Source: Mycolicibacterium celeriflavum
GTDB taxonomy: Bacteria; Actinomycetota; Actinomycetes; Mycobacteriales; Mycobacteriaceae
Assembly: GCF_010731795.1 (NCBI RefSeq)
Contig: NZ_AP022591.1
Span: 4,774,001 to 4,838,000, forward strand
Length of the DNA stretch: 64,000 nucleotides
Direction: 5' to 3'
Shown here: in pieces, positions 47,062 through 55,268 of the stretch
Layout of the letters: every line of letters starts with the position of its first letter
Numbering within the stretch: position 1 is the stretch's first letter
Translations under genes and position numbers: made by a program
Notes under the pieces: model-generated
The model's database searches: none
What the model was told of the DNA's origin: nothing
What the model saw: only the letters and a program-made list of their open reading frames with translations

Positions 47062-48054
47062 TCATCGGCCTCGCGCGAGGCGAAACTGCTGCATCATCAT
47101 GTCGAGGATTTCGGGGGTCAGCATGTCGCCCGCGTACTCCACCCAGCACCAACTGCGTGCTGGGTGTTTGATGGACGAACTGTGTGTCAGCTTTCCGAAG
47201 TAGTGGATGTAGCTGCCGGCGGTGTCGAAAGTGAAGGTGTAGGAGTCCGAGCCGATCGTGGTCTCCAGGGCAGTCAACTTGCCGTCGTCGTTGAAAGTCG
47301 GTGTCGCCACGATGTCGTTGTGGGCTGTAGTCACACCGTCCTTGAGTTGGTATCCGGGGCCGAATTCGAGGTCGTCGCGTCCTTGCCAGAAGCACCCGCC
47401 GCCCCACTGTCCGTCGTCGTACTCGTGTAGCCACGACACCCACATCCCTTGTAGCTGACGGACGACGGGCAATTCTGGGTAGACCTTTCCCGCTGGTCCG
47501 TAGGCGAAGTCCTGATGCAGGTAGCCCGAGACCGGGACCCCTTCGATGGTGCCGGTCGCGGCGAGAAGTTCGTGGCGGTAGTAGACCTCGTCGGCGATGT
47601 CGTCCTGTGGGGGGACGCGCACGGTGAAGATGTCGGTGACATTCTTGCCGTGCATTTCCCAGCGTCCTGCGGCGTCGTACCAATGGAAGCCGTCGCTGTC
47701 GCGCTCGATCCGTCCGCTGGGAAAGCTCAGCTGTACCCGGTCGGCGCCGTCTGCGTATTGCATCGGCTCGAACCAGTCGATGGTGGAGTACTCGGCGAAC
47801 AGATGAGGGGGATCGCCGTCGAGAGATGGCTGTAGTCGCTTGAAGCCCGTGATAGGTGATACCACGTGTGTCATTCCGGCGAGGAAGTCGTCGGCCCCGC
47901 GCAAACCCCAAAAGGTCTGTCCCGCGGTGTCATTGACCACGGCCCCGATCCACATGCCCGCCAGCGCTACGCCGGGACCCGGTGTCCAGTCGCGTCGATA
48001 ATGCTCCAGCGTGGGGGTATGAGTTGCCACGTCGAATTCGATGTGATTGGGCAC
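47062..48054 (-). CDS. Unrecognised protein, possibly lipocalin-like (CrtC/AttH type)
   Basis: A 330-residue protein rich in Trp, Tyr, His and Asp, without signal peptide or membrane segment. Stretches such as GFHWYDAAGRWEMHGKNVTD, YLHQDFAYGPAGKVYPELP and GMWVSWLHEYDDGQWGGGCFW suggest a beta-barrel protein like the AttH/CrtC hydratase superfamily. That is only an impression and I do not recognise the family. GTG 48054 has GAGGAG close upstream. It is last in the minus-strand run P450-ADH-SDR, 83 bases after the SDR, so a role in the same pathway (for example a hydration or binding step) is likely. Confidence 0.6.
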   Translation of the reverse strand: MPNHIEFDVATHTPTLEHYRRDWTPGPGVALAGMWIGAVVNDTAGQTFWGLRGADDFLAGMTHVVSPITGFKRLQPSLDGDPPHLFAEYSTIDWFEPMQYADGADRVQLSFPSGRIERDSDGFHWYDAAGRWEMHGKNVTDIFTVRVPPQDDIADEVYYRHELLAATGTIEGVPVSGYLHQDFAYGPAGKVYPELPVVRQLQGMWVSWLHEYDDGQWGGGCFWQGRDDLEFGPGYQLKDGVTTAHNDIVATPTFNDDGKLTALETTIGSDSYTFTFDTAGSYIHYFGKLTHSSSIKHPARSWCWVEYAGDMLTPEILDMMMQQFRLARGR

Positions 48055-48137
48055 GCTTTTCTCCTCTGGTTGACGGGGCCGCTAGAAAGGAACGCAGTGT
48101 GCCGGCGACTCGCGGTGGCGCGGTTGGCCGCTCGCTG

Positions 48138-49010
48138 TCATCCAACTGGGCCGCTGGGGAATTTGAGTAGTGCGCCGGCGTCAACGCGGATCTGTTGGCC
48201 GGTGATGTATCGCGACTTGTCGCTGGCGAGAAAGACCGCGAGGTTAGCGATGTCTTCAGGCTCGACATAGGGAATGGGCATCGCTTGGAAATGTGCGAAC
48301 GCCAACTCAGCGTCGGCGCGGGTGATGTCGCGGTCCTTGATGTCGGGTCGGAAGACCTTGTAGAGGCCGTCGTTGTGGAGCAGGTGGGTGTTGCAGTTGG
48401 TCGGATGGATGGCGTTGACGCGGATCATTCGAGGAGCCAGGTGTAGTGCGATCTGTTCGACGTACGAGATGAGAGTGTGTTTGGCCCAGGCGTATCCAGA
48501 GCCACCAGGGCCCATGACGCTGTTCGTGGTGGTGTTCGGCATCATGCCGGCCGTCGAGCCGGTGATGATCATCGAGCCGCCGTCGGTGATGTGGTTGATG
48601 GACACGGCGACGGCGTTCATCACACCCAGCAGGTCTACGTCGGTTGCGTCGACGAAGTCGGATGGGTGCGGGTCGCCGAGTGCCATGGGCAGGATTCCGG
48701 CGTTGGCGACCAGGATGTCAAGCCGTCCCAACTCTGCGATTCCGGCCTCTAGAGCGGTGCGTAGCTCGCCGCGTTCTCGTACATCGGCTCGCACAGGGAT
48801 ACAGCGACGGCCGGCCTCCGCGACCTGGCGTGCGGTGGTCTCGAGATCTTCCGGTGTGGCAAGGGGATACTTGTTGGACTTGATCTGATCGCAGATGTCG
48901 ACGGCGATGATGTCGGCCCCCGCTTCGGCCATCGCGATGGCGTGTGCGCGACCCTGGCCGCGGGCCGCTCCGGTGATGAACGCGACCTTGCCGGTGAGAT
49001 CGTTGGTCAT
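48138..49010 (-). CDS. Mycofactocin-type SDR family oxidoreductase
   Basis: A 290-residue SDR. GKVAFITGAARGQGRAHAIAMAEAGADIIAVDIC (residues 6-39) is the typical start of the mycofactocin-coupled SDR group, whose NAD stays bound. NAGI is near residue 100, ITGSTAG near 148, and YAWAKHTLISY (YxxxK) near 172. NAIHPTNCNTHLL and YITGQQIRVDAG follow the family. These enzymes oxidise secondary or cyclic alcohols with mycofactocin as the electron carrier. It follows the NDMA-type alcohol dehydrogenase by 54 bases in the same direction. Confidence 0.88.
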   Translation of the reverse strand: MTNDLTGKVAFITGAARGQGRAHAIAMAEAGADIIAVDICDQIKSNKYPLATPEDLETTARQVAEAGRRCIPVRADVRERGELRTALEAGIAELGRLDILVANAGILPMALGDPHPSDFVDATDVDLLGVMNAVAVSINHITDGGSMIITGSTAGMMPNTTTNSVMGPGGSGYAWAKHTLISYVEQIALHLAPRMIRVNAIHPTNCNTHLLHNDGLYKVFRPDIKDRDITRADAELAFAHFQAMPIPYVEPEDIANLAVFLASDKSRYITGQQIRVDAGALLKFPSGPVG

Positions 49011-49064
49011 GTGGTTGCTGTCCCTTCTGGGTCTGGTGGCGAATCCCTGCAAAGCTTTCGGTTG

Positions 49065-50234
49065 TCAGGTGGCGCCGAAGTCGATGATGCCGCGGATGTT
49101 TCGTCCATGGCGCATGTGCTCGATCGCTTCATTGAGCTCGTCGAGTTTGTAACGGTGGGTGATGAGCTCATCGAGTTTGAGCGCCCCCGATTCGTACATC
49201 GACAGCAGCATCGGCATGCTTGCCCGGGCGTTCATCTCCCCGTAGAGCGAACCCTTGAGCGTCTTGCAGGAGTTCACCATGTCGGTGAGAACCAGTGGGA
49301 CGTTCATCTGCGAGAGCGGCGTCATCGCTGTCACCACGCACGTTCCTCCTTTACGGGTGAGCATCAAGGCCAGTGGGATCAAACCGGGATCGAGGACGCC
49401 CACTGTGATCACCACGGCGTCGGCCATGACGCCCCAAGTGAGGTCCTTGACCAGTTTGAGCGCAGCGCCGGCGTCGGCGACGGTGTGAGTGGCGCCGAAA
49501 TCTGTTGCGACCTCGCGCTTGAAGTCGATCGGATCGATGGCGATGACATGTTTGGCGCCTGCCGCCCGCGCCCCCTGTACCGCGTTCATCCCCACTCCAC
49601 CGGTGCCGATGATCACCACGGTGTCGCCGGGTTTGGTGCCGGCGCTGATCGTGGCCGACCCGAAACCCGTTGTGACTCCGCAAGATACGAGCGCCGCAGC
49701 CTCGAAGGGTATCCAGTCGTGGATTCGGATGAGGGAACGTTCGGAGGCCACCACATACTCGGAGAATGTGCCGACCTGCATCATCGCCATGAGGTCGGTG
49801 CCGTCGAGGTGGCGTCGGCACGTGCCATCGGTGATCATGGCTTTGTCGAAGACGTCCGCCCCGACGTCGCACAGGTAGGTCGCGCCCGAGACACACCAAC
49901 GGCAACTTCCGCACGCCGGCAGGAACGACACCGCGACATGGTCGCCAGGTGACAACGACGTCACACCGGGACCGACCTCGACAACGATGCCGGCGCCTTC
50001 ATGCCCTCCGACCAGCGGAAACCATTGTGGCTCCGCGAGTCCCGCGGCTTTCATGGCAGCGACCATGCTTTCGTCGGGGACGCTGTCGCCGGTGGCAAAG
50101 TGATCGTCGGAGTGGCAGATGCCGGCAATGGCCATCTTCACCAGTACTTCGCCCGCACGTGGCGGATCGAGGTCGATCGTGGTGATGTCCCAGTCCCGCC
50201 CGACGTCATGGAGGACGGCCGCCCTGGACCTCAT
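49065..50234 (-). CDS. NDMA-dependent-type zinc alcohol dehydrogenase (mycofactocin-linked group)
   Basis: A 389-residue medium-chain dehydrogenase. The catalytic zinc ligands are in GICHSDDH (Cys about 39) and GGHEGAGIVVEVG (about 76). The structural zinc Cys cluster is CGSCRWCVSGATYLC (about 108-122), and the cofactor motif GTGGVGMNAVQGA is near 210. The inserted segment DVGADVFDKAMITDGTCRRH and the general layout match the Rxyl_3153-type NDMA-dependent dehydrogenases, which need mycofactocin to recycle bound NAD. It lies between the P450 and the mycofactocin-type SDR. Confidence 0.87.
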   Translation of the reverse strand: MRSRAAVLHDVGRDWDITTIDLDPPRAGEVLVKMAIAGICHSDDHFATGDSVPDESMVAAMKAAGLAEPQWFPLVGGHEGAGIVVEVGPGVTSLSPGDHVAVSFLPACGSCRWCVSGATYLCDVGADVFDKAMITDGTCRRHLDGTDLMAMMQVGTFSEYVVASERSLIRIHDWIPFEAAALVSCGVTTGFGSATISAGTKPGDTVVIIGTGGVGMNAVQGARAAGAKHVIAIDPIDFKREVATDFGATHTVADAGAALKLVKDLTWGVMADAVVITVGVLDPGLIPLALMLTRKGGTCVVTAMTPLSQMNVPLVLTDMVNSCKTLKGSLYGEMNARASMPMLLSMYESGALKLDELITHRYKLDELNEAIEHMRHGRNIRGIIDFGAT

Positions 50235-50280
50235 CGACGTGCCTCCAGATGAAGGTCTTTGCGCATCGTGTTTGCCCGCA

Positions 50281-51486
50281 TCAGACCCTCACCGGCAGTT
50301 TCGCCCAGCCGCGAACGCTGGAGGTATGAGCTTTGACCGCAGCGCCGTAGTCGACTTCCCAGTCGGGCCACCGCGTGAGGACCTCCTCGAGCGCCACGCG
50401 GGCTTCCATGCGCGCCAGGGCTGCGCCGAGACAGAAGTGGACGCCGACTCCGAAGCTCAGATGACCCTCTCTGCGGTGGATGTCGAAGCGATCGGGGTCG
50501 CGGTGGTGACGTTCATCGCGGTTGGCCGATCCGTTGAGCAGCAGCATCACCGAGCCCGCTGGAACAACGCGACCGTGGTGTTCGCTGTCGTGCTGCACAT
50601 ATCGTCCCTGCACCGGTGAGGGCGGCTCGTAGCGAAGCACTTCTTCGACGGCGCGAGGGATCAGGGAGGGATCCGCCACGAGTTGACGGCGTTGGTCGGC
50701 GTGGTCGGAGAGCAGCTGGCCGGCGAATCCGATGAGCCGGGTGGTGGTTTCACTGCCCGCACCCATGACGGTACTGATGTAGGTCATGACTTCGGGACGG
50801 GTGAGCCTGCGCGTGGTGCCGTCGGTGTCTTCGACCTCGGCATTGATCAGGTCGGACATCAAGTCGTCGGCGGGGTTCTTTTCCCGCCAATCGACGTAGT
50901 CGGCGATCATCTCCATGTTGGGCGCCTCGAAGGCTTTGCCTGTGGTCACGCGTGTGGTCGGCGAACCGGACCGAAGAGTGATGGCACGGTCGGTGTTGTC
51001 GCGCATTGTCGCCTGATCTTGCTCGGGAATTCCTAACAGGGTGCCGATCGTGCGCATGGGCATCCAGGATCCGAGGTGCTCGATGAAGTCGAAGCCGACT
51101 TCTCCGACCAGCGGGTCGAGGGCTTCTATGGTGAATTGTCGTGCGATGGGTTCGACTGCGGCCATCCGTCGCGGTGTGAAGACGCGTGACAGCATCTTGC
51201 GGTGAATATCGTGTAGCGGGGGGTCCTCGAAGAGTACGAGACCAGATGGGATCTCCATCCCGCTCTTGATGATGTTGAGCACCGTGCCTTTTCCCGACCG
51301 GAACGTTTCCCAGTCGTAGAGAGCGGGTGCCACATCGGCGTGACGGCTCAGGGCGTAGAAATCGTATTTGGAGTTGTAGTACAGCGGTGATTCGTCGCGC
51401 ATCCGTTTCCACGTGGGGTACGGATCGTCGTCGATGTCGAAGTCGTATGGGTCGTAATACACAGCTGCTGAGGCTGTTTCCGTCAT
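50281..51486 (-). CDS. Cytochrome P450
   Basis: A 401-residue soluble P450. The I-helix motif GAGSETTTRLIGFAG lies near residue 243, ExxR in EEVLRYEPP near 290, and the haem loop SFGVGVHFCLGAALARMEAR near 347-366, with the Cys ligand. It hydroxylates a substrate using electrons from a ferredoxin that is not encoded next to it. AGGTGAG precedes ATG 51486. It is the first gene of the minus-strand run whose other members would oxidise the resulting alcohol. The operator-like palindrome at 51695 lies 209 bases upstream. Confidence 0.93.
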   Translation of the reverse strand: MTETASAAVYYDPYDFDIDDDPYPTWKRMRDESPLYYNSKYDFYALSRHADVAPALYDWETFRSGKGTVLNIIKSGMEIPSGLVLFEDPPLHDIHRKMLSRVFTPRRMAAVEPIARQFTIEALDPLVGEVGFDFIEHLGSWMPMRTIGTLLGIPEQDQATMRDNTDRAITLRSGSPTTRVTTGKAFEAPNMEMIADYVDWREKNPADDLMSDLINAEVEDTDGTTRRLTRPEVMTYISTVMGAGSETTTRLIGFAGQLLSDHADQRRQLVADPSLIPRAVEEVLRYEPPSPVQGRYVQHDSEHHGRVVPAGSVMLLLNGSANRDERHHRDPDRFDIHRREGHLSFGVGVHFCLGAALARMEARVALEEVLTRWPDWEVDYGAAVKAHTSSVRGWAKLPVRV

Positions 51487-51933
51487 CTCACCTGGACCTT
51501 GGCTCGGGGTGGGCGGGCCGTCGCGAATGAGTCAACGTCGCCGACTCCGTGGCACGGTGGCGGTCGACACCGTGGTCCGGGCTGCGGAACAGCGGTTTCA
51601 CGTCTAATACCCCCGACTCGGTAGTTCTGGCATCAGGCGCAAGCTCACCCGAACGCACAGGCGCGACCGTGGCGCGGTACCACGGACCTCAATTTAAACC
51701 TCTATAGCTTTCATTTGTAAAGCGTCGGTCAGGAGCGCTCTGACTTGGGAGTGCGACATCAAATCGATGCGACTCAGTTGTCTGACATGTCCGCTCGCTG
51801 ATCAGCGCGTCGGATCCCGATGGCCCAACTTGGTCATATGTCGGATATTTTGGAAGGAGACGGTGAGCCGACGTGGTCGGCGAGTCGGCCGAGAAGCCCC
51901 CTGTGGCGGGCGGGCGCAGCGAGAGGGAATGAC
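51487..51933. other. 447-base divergent regulatory gap between P450 and GntR genes
   Basis: No gene was accepted here. It holds the palindromic operator candidate at 51695-51712, flanked by the only AT-rich stretch (AATTTAAACC...TTTCATTTGTAA). A second palindrome GAGCGCTC lies at 51734-51741. In-frame ATGs at 51820 and 51838 could extend the regulator, but their upstream codons look non-coding. Confidence 0.6.
51695..51712. promoter_or_regulatory. Operator candidate A (ACCT-N4-AGCT)
   Basis: TAAACCT (51695-51701), CTAT, AGCTTTC (51706-51712). It matches the other three sites at 12 of 14 core positions (ACCTCTAGAGGTTT, counting from the first A). It lies between the divergent P450 operon and the GntR gene and is the most degenerate copy, so it may be the weakest site. 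Confidence 0.55.
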
Positions 51934-52710
51934 GTGGCGAATCGCAGCACAGTGGATGCCGTGCCGGGGGCCGAGGGTGGCAAATCCGGAAAGCCGAAGC
52001 AGATCGCCCAGGCAATGCGGGAGCTGATCATCGCGACAGGCCTGGACGAGGGCGATCTGCTGGGCACCGAAGCCGACTTGCTCGAGAAGTTCGGTGTGTC
52101 GCGACCCTCCCTGCGCGAGGCGCTGAGAATTCTGGAGGCGGACGGTCTGATCTCGGTGGTGCGTGGAGCGCTAGGCGGAGTCATCGTGCACCGCCCCGAT
52201 CAGCGCATGACGGCACGCGCGGCGGCGTTGGTGCTGCAGTCGCGCAGCGTACCGCTCGCAGACGTCTTTGATGCCAGCGTTGTCATCGAACCCGCCGCAG
52301 CCCGGATGGTTGCGTCCTCCCGCAGCCATCGCCGTGCGGCTGCCCAGCTGCGCGAATCGGTCATCCAACAGAAGCGGACGGTCAATGACGCGTTGGCGTG
52401 CACCAACGCGATCATCAAGTTCCACTCCGACATCGTCGCGTTGTCAGGCAATCAGACGTTGCAGCTCATCTGCGAAATGCTCAACGAGGTCATCGTTCGG
52501 GCGGTCGCCGATGTGCAACAGCGCACCCGCGAACAACCCGTCGCGGCTCGGCGCCGTATCACTCGGGATCACGAAGCGCTGTGCGACCTCATCGAAGCCG
52601 GCGATGGTGAAGGGGCTCAGGCTCACTGGAACGCCCACATGGCCGGCTTGCGCAGGGCACTCCTGGGCGAGCGCGGCTCCTCGGTGGTCGACCTCAACCA
52701 TCACCTGTAG
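51934..52710 (+). CDS. GntR/FadR-family (FCD domain) transcriptional regulator
   Basis: A 258-residue regulator. The winged helix (KPKQIAQAMRELIIATGLDEGDLLGTEADLLEKFGVSRPSLREALRILEADGLISVVRG) covers about residues 20-80 and has the GntR recognition pattern. The FCD ligand domain (about 105-245) contains FHSDIVALSGN and RDHEALCDLIEAGDGEGAQAHWNAHM, with the His/Asp set that commonly binds metal. GTG 51934 has GAGAGGGA upstream. Earlier ATGs at 51820 and 51838 are possible. It is the natural candidate to bind the four nearby palindromes. The inducer could be a pathway acid or CoA ester. Confidence 0.88.
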   Translation: MANRSTVDAVPGAEGGKSGKPKQIAQAMRELIIATGLDEGDLLGTEADLLEKFGVSRPSLREALRILEADGLISVVRGALGGVIVHRPDQRMTARAAALVLQSRSVPLADVFDASVVIEPAAARMVASSRSHRRAAAQLRESVIQQKRTVNDALACTNAIIKFHSDIVALSGNQTLQLICEMLNEVIVRAVADVQQRTREQPVAARRRITRDHEALCDLIEAGDGEGAQAHWNAHMAGLRRALLGERGSSVVDLNHHL

Positions 52711-52801
52711 CGAGCGGGAAACCCGCGCCGCAGAAGGCCCTCGCGCCCGGTTTACCGCAATATTTGACGACTAAATCGTTGCGGTCGCACTCCGCCTAGC
52801 A

Positions 52802-52819
52802 TATACCTCTAAAGGTATA
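52802..52819. promoter_or_regulatory. Operator candidate B (perfect palindrome)
   Basis: TATACCT (52802-52808), CTAA, AGGTATA (52813-52819) are exact inverted arms. It is in the 214-base gap between the GntR gene and the binding-protein gene, 105 bases before the latter's ATG. Confidence 0.65.
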
Positions 52820-52924
52820 GGCTTAGCTGTCAGCTGACCTATTTCAGGTGGAGACGAATTAGATATCCCGTTGATCAGACGCGTCGGCGAGCCAGGCGGG
52901 AGCCACAGCAACAGAAGGGGCGAC

Positions 52925-54031
52925 ATGGGTAACGTCACACCAGCGCGCGTCGGACTGCTCATCGATTACCTCGACGAGAAGGGCGGCTTCGACGAGAATG
53001 TCCTGCCCAGCTTGCAACTCGTCGCCGACGAGTTCATCGCCAGCGGAAAACTGGACCGTCCCGTCGAATTCGTCACCCGGGCCGTGCAAGGTCTGCCCAA
53101 TGGGTCATTCCGCGCGGTGCGCGACGCCTTCGACGAGCTTGTCGCACAGGATGCGTTGGTGATCTTCGGGCCCTGGGTCTCCGAGAACGGTGTGGCACTA
53201 CGCCGATACGTCGAGCGACTCGCTCAAGTGCCGATCATCACCATGGGAGCATCCGAGAACATGCTCGGCGAATGGGTGTTCGGCCTGCCCGCCGGATCGA
53301 TGGAGGAAGAGCCCATCATCATGGCCACGGTCGCTGCTCTAGACGGGTGCCGCAGCGTTGGTCTGGCATTCGAAGACTCATTGATCGGACACGAGTACCT
53401 TCGCACCACGCGGGTGGCCTGCCGAGAAGCCGGCCTAGATATCGTGGTCGAGGTTGCGATACCACAAGTGGAATCGGAGAAGCTGGCGGCCATGTCGACG
53501 CTGGCGGCCAGTAAACCCGACGCCATCATGCACGTCGGCTTCGGGCTCGGTGTGGTCGGGATGAACGACGCGCTCCAGACACTCGGGTGGATCCCGCCGC
53601 GATACACCACCACGGCATTCGAATTCGCGGCGACCAGCAGATGGTGGCGGGAACAGTTCGCCGGTTGGATCGGACTCGATCAATACGATGAACGCAACGC
53701 GACGTGCCAGGCCTTTCTCGATGCCTTCGAAGCGCGCCACGGTCGCCGACCGGAGTACTTCTTTCCGCCCTACTGCTACGACGTCGGACGACTGATGATG
53801 ACTGCACTGGCTTCCGCGCGCCCACTGACCGGTGCCGGCGTCAAGGATGCCCTCGAGAAGATCAAGATGCTTCCCGCAGCCACTGGCGCTCCAGGCACCC
53901 GGATGCGATTCGGCAAGTACATCCGTCACGGATGGATGGGCACCGAGTTCCTCGTCGCGCGGCGAGTACTTCCCGATGCCAGCCGAAGCGTGCTCTACGC
54001 AACTATCGAAGGCTTGCTGGACCACAGTTAG
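52925..54031 (+). CDS. Periplasmic-binding-protein-like (LivK/ANF type) protein without signal peptide
   Basis: A 368-residue type I periplasmic-binding fold, as in branched-chain amino acid and urea/amide ABC receptors. It starts directly with the first strand (ARVGLLIDYLDEKGGFDENVLPSLQLVADEF). DALVIFGPWVSENGVALRRYVE, VPIITMGASENMLGEWVFGLPAG and PDAIMHVGFGLGVVGMNDALQ are typical inner strands and hinge regions. ATG 52925 leaves no room for a signal peptide or lipobox, and no permease or ATPase genes are nearby. It may be a cytoplasmic ligand-binding or amide-sensing protein. Operator B precedes it. Confidence 0.78.
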   Translation: MGNVTPARVGLLIDYLDEKGGFDENVLPSLQLVADEFIASGKLDRPVEFVTRAVQGLPNGSFRAVRDAFDELVAQDALVIFGPWVSENGVALRRYVERLAQVPIITMGASENMLGEWVFGLPAGSMEEEPIIMATVAALDGCRSVGLAFEDSLIGHEYLRTTRVACREAGLDIVVEVAIPQVESEKLAAMSTLAASKPDAIMHVGFGLGVVGMNDALQTLGWIPPRYTTTAFEFAATSRWWREQFAGWIGLDQYDERNATCQAFLDAFEARHGRRPEYFFPPYCYDVGRLMMTALASARPLTGAGVKDALEKIKMLPAATGAPGTRMRFGKYIRHGWMGTEFLVARRVLPDASRSVLYATIEGLLDHS

Positions 54032-54098
54032 GCCCCATGCGGTAGAGGCCGCCTTACGCATGCTCATTTTGCGATAAATCTAAAGCTTCAATCATCTG

Positions 54099-54134
54099 GG
54101 CTGCCGCCGCGTTGATGACGTCGGCGCGGCAGCC
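54099..54134 (+). terminator. GC-rich hairpin after the binding-protein gene
   Basis: GGCTGCCGC (54099-54107) and GCGGCAGCC (54126-54134) are a perfect 9-bp stem, followed by TTGAG without a real T-run. It lies 67 bases after the stop, after an AT-rich stretch (54063-54093), and probably separates the upstream unit from operator C. Confidence 0.5.
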
Positions 54135-54284
54135 TTGAGAAGCCTACTTCGCAGTCGATCGGACACTGTCCCAGCCAGACAGCGGTTCATCTGCGGATAT
54201 CTGCATCGCCGAGAGAGGAACAACAGCCGATTGACCCCATGCGGACGGCTTGCGGCCGAACATACTGAGGGGTGTACAGTACGC

Positions 54285-54302
54285 CTAACCTATAGAGGTT
54301 TA
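54285..54302. promoter_or_regulatory. Operator candidate C
   Basis: CTAACCT (54285-54291), ATAG, AGGTTTA (54296-54302). It ends 15 bases before the GTG of the hydratase gene and overlaps where the promoter or ribosome site must lie, so bound protein would block expression. Confidence 0.65.
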
Positions 54303-54317
54303 GCGAGGGGAAGCTTG

Positions 54318-55253
54318 GTGACGATGCAGCGCAACGGTGTTGAAGCGACCGGCGGTGCCGACTCGAGTTCTGACTCCGCCGTCCTGTATGAGCTTCGCGA
54401 GAGCGGGGTGGCGGTGGTGACCTTGAACCGCCCCGAGCGACTGAACGCCTGGGGCGACGGGCTTGCCAGCGCGCTCTATGAGCGTCTCGACGCGGCCGAG
54501 CTCGATGAAGCCGTGAGGGTCATCGTGCTCACCGGACGCGGGCGTGCGTTCTGCGCCGGGGCCGACATGGGTGAGTTGGACTCCATCGGCAATGCATCGT
54601 CGTCGGCGGGGATCGATGTGAGCGTCCTGGTGGGGGAGCGCTTTCCGAGCTTCGTGACGACGATGCGCAAGCCCGTCATTGCCGCAATCAACGGCGCATG
54701 TGCCGGCATCGGTTTGGTGCAGGCGCTGATGTGCGATGTCCGATTCGCAGCGGCCGGAGCCAAGATGACCACGGCTTTCGCGCAGCGAGGACTTACCGCC
54801 GAATACGGGGTTTCGTGGATTCTTCCCCGGCTCGTGGGCTGGGGACCTGCGCTGGATCTGATGCTGTCGGGTCGGACGTTCTACGCCGAGGAGGCCGCCG
54901 AACTCGGAATGGTCAAAGAAGTCGTCGCACCCGACGACCTGATGGCGCGAACGCTGGAATATGCCGACGCGATGGCAGTCAGTTGTGCACCCAGTTCACT
55001 AGCGGTGATCAAGCGGCAGATGTACTCAGATGCTCTGCGTGATCTCGACGAAATCAGCGCGCGGGCAGAGAAATTGATGCAGGCCTCGATGCTCCGCCCT
55101 GACTTCATTGAAGGCATCACGGCGTTCTTCGAGAAGCGTCGGCCCGATTTTCCGCCACTTGCCGCTACCAGTGGCGCGCCGATCTCTGACGCTCGGGAGC
55201 CTGGGACGGCCAAACTGCGCACCGCGCAAACAACCTCGCACTTCGACAGGTAG
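54318..55253 (+). CDS. Enoyl-CoA hydratase/isomerase family protein
   Basis: A 311-residue crotonase-fold protein. The N-terminal core AVVTLNRPERLNAWGDGLASALYERLD is followed by the oxyanion-hole motifs GRAFCAGADMGEL (about residues 73-85) and AAINGACAGIGLVQALMCD (about 117-135). LTAEYGVSWILPRLVGWGPALDLMLSGR (about 157-184) carries the family's acid residue (Glu in TAEYG). Members hydrate, isomerise or cleave CoA esters. GTG 54318 with GAGGGG 7 bases upstream is preferred; ATG 54324 is also in frame. Rieske gene follows after 15 bases. Confidence 0.88.
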   Translation: MTMQRNGVEATGGADSSSDSAVLYELRESGVAVVTLNRPERLNAWGDGLASALYERLDAAELDEAVRVIVLTGRGRAFCAGADMGELDSIGNASSSAGIDVSVLVGERFPSFVTTMRKPVIAAINGACAGIGLVQALMCDVRFAAAGAKMTTAFAQRGLTAEYGVSWILPRLVGWGPALDLMLSGRTFYAEEAAELGMVKEVVAPDDLMARTLEYADAMAVSCAPSSLAVIKRQMYSDALRDLDEISARAEKLMQASMLRPDFIEGITAFFEKRRPDFPPLAATSGAPISDAREPGTAKLRTAQTTSHFDR

Positions 55254-55268
55254 CTAGGAGGCCAAAGC

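Noticed and set aside
51820..51933. Longer N-terminus of the GntR protein from ATG 51820 or 51838
   Set aside because: Codons there look non-coding and no ribosome site precedes them as well placed as that of GTG 51934; not fully excluded.
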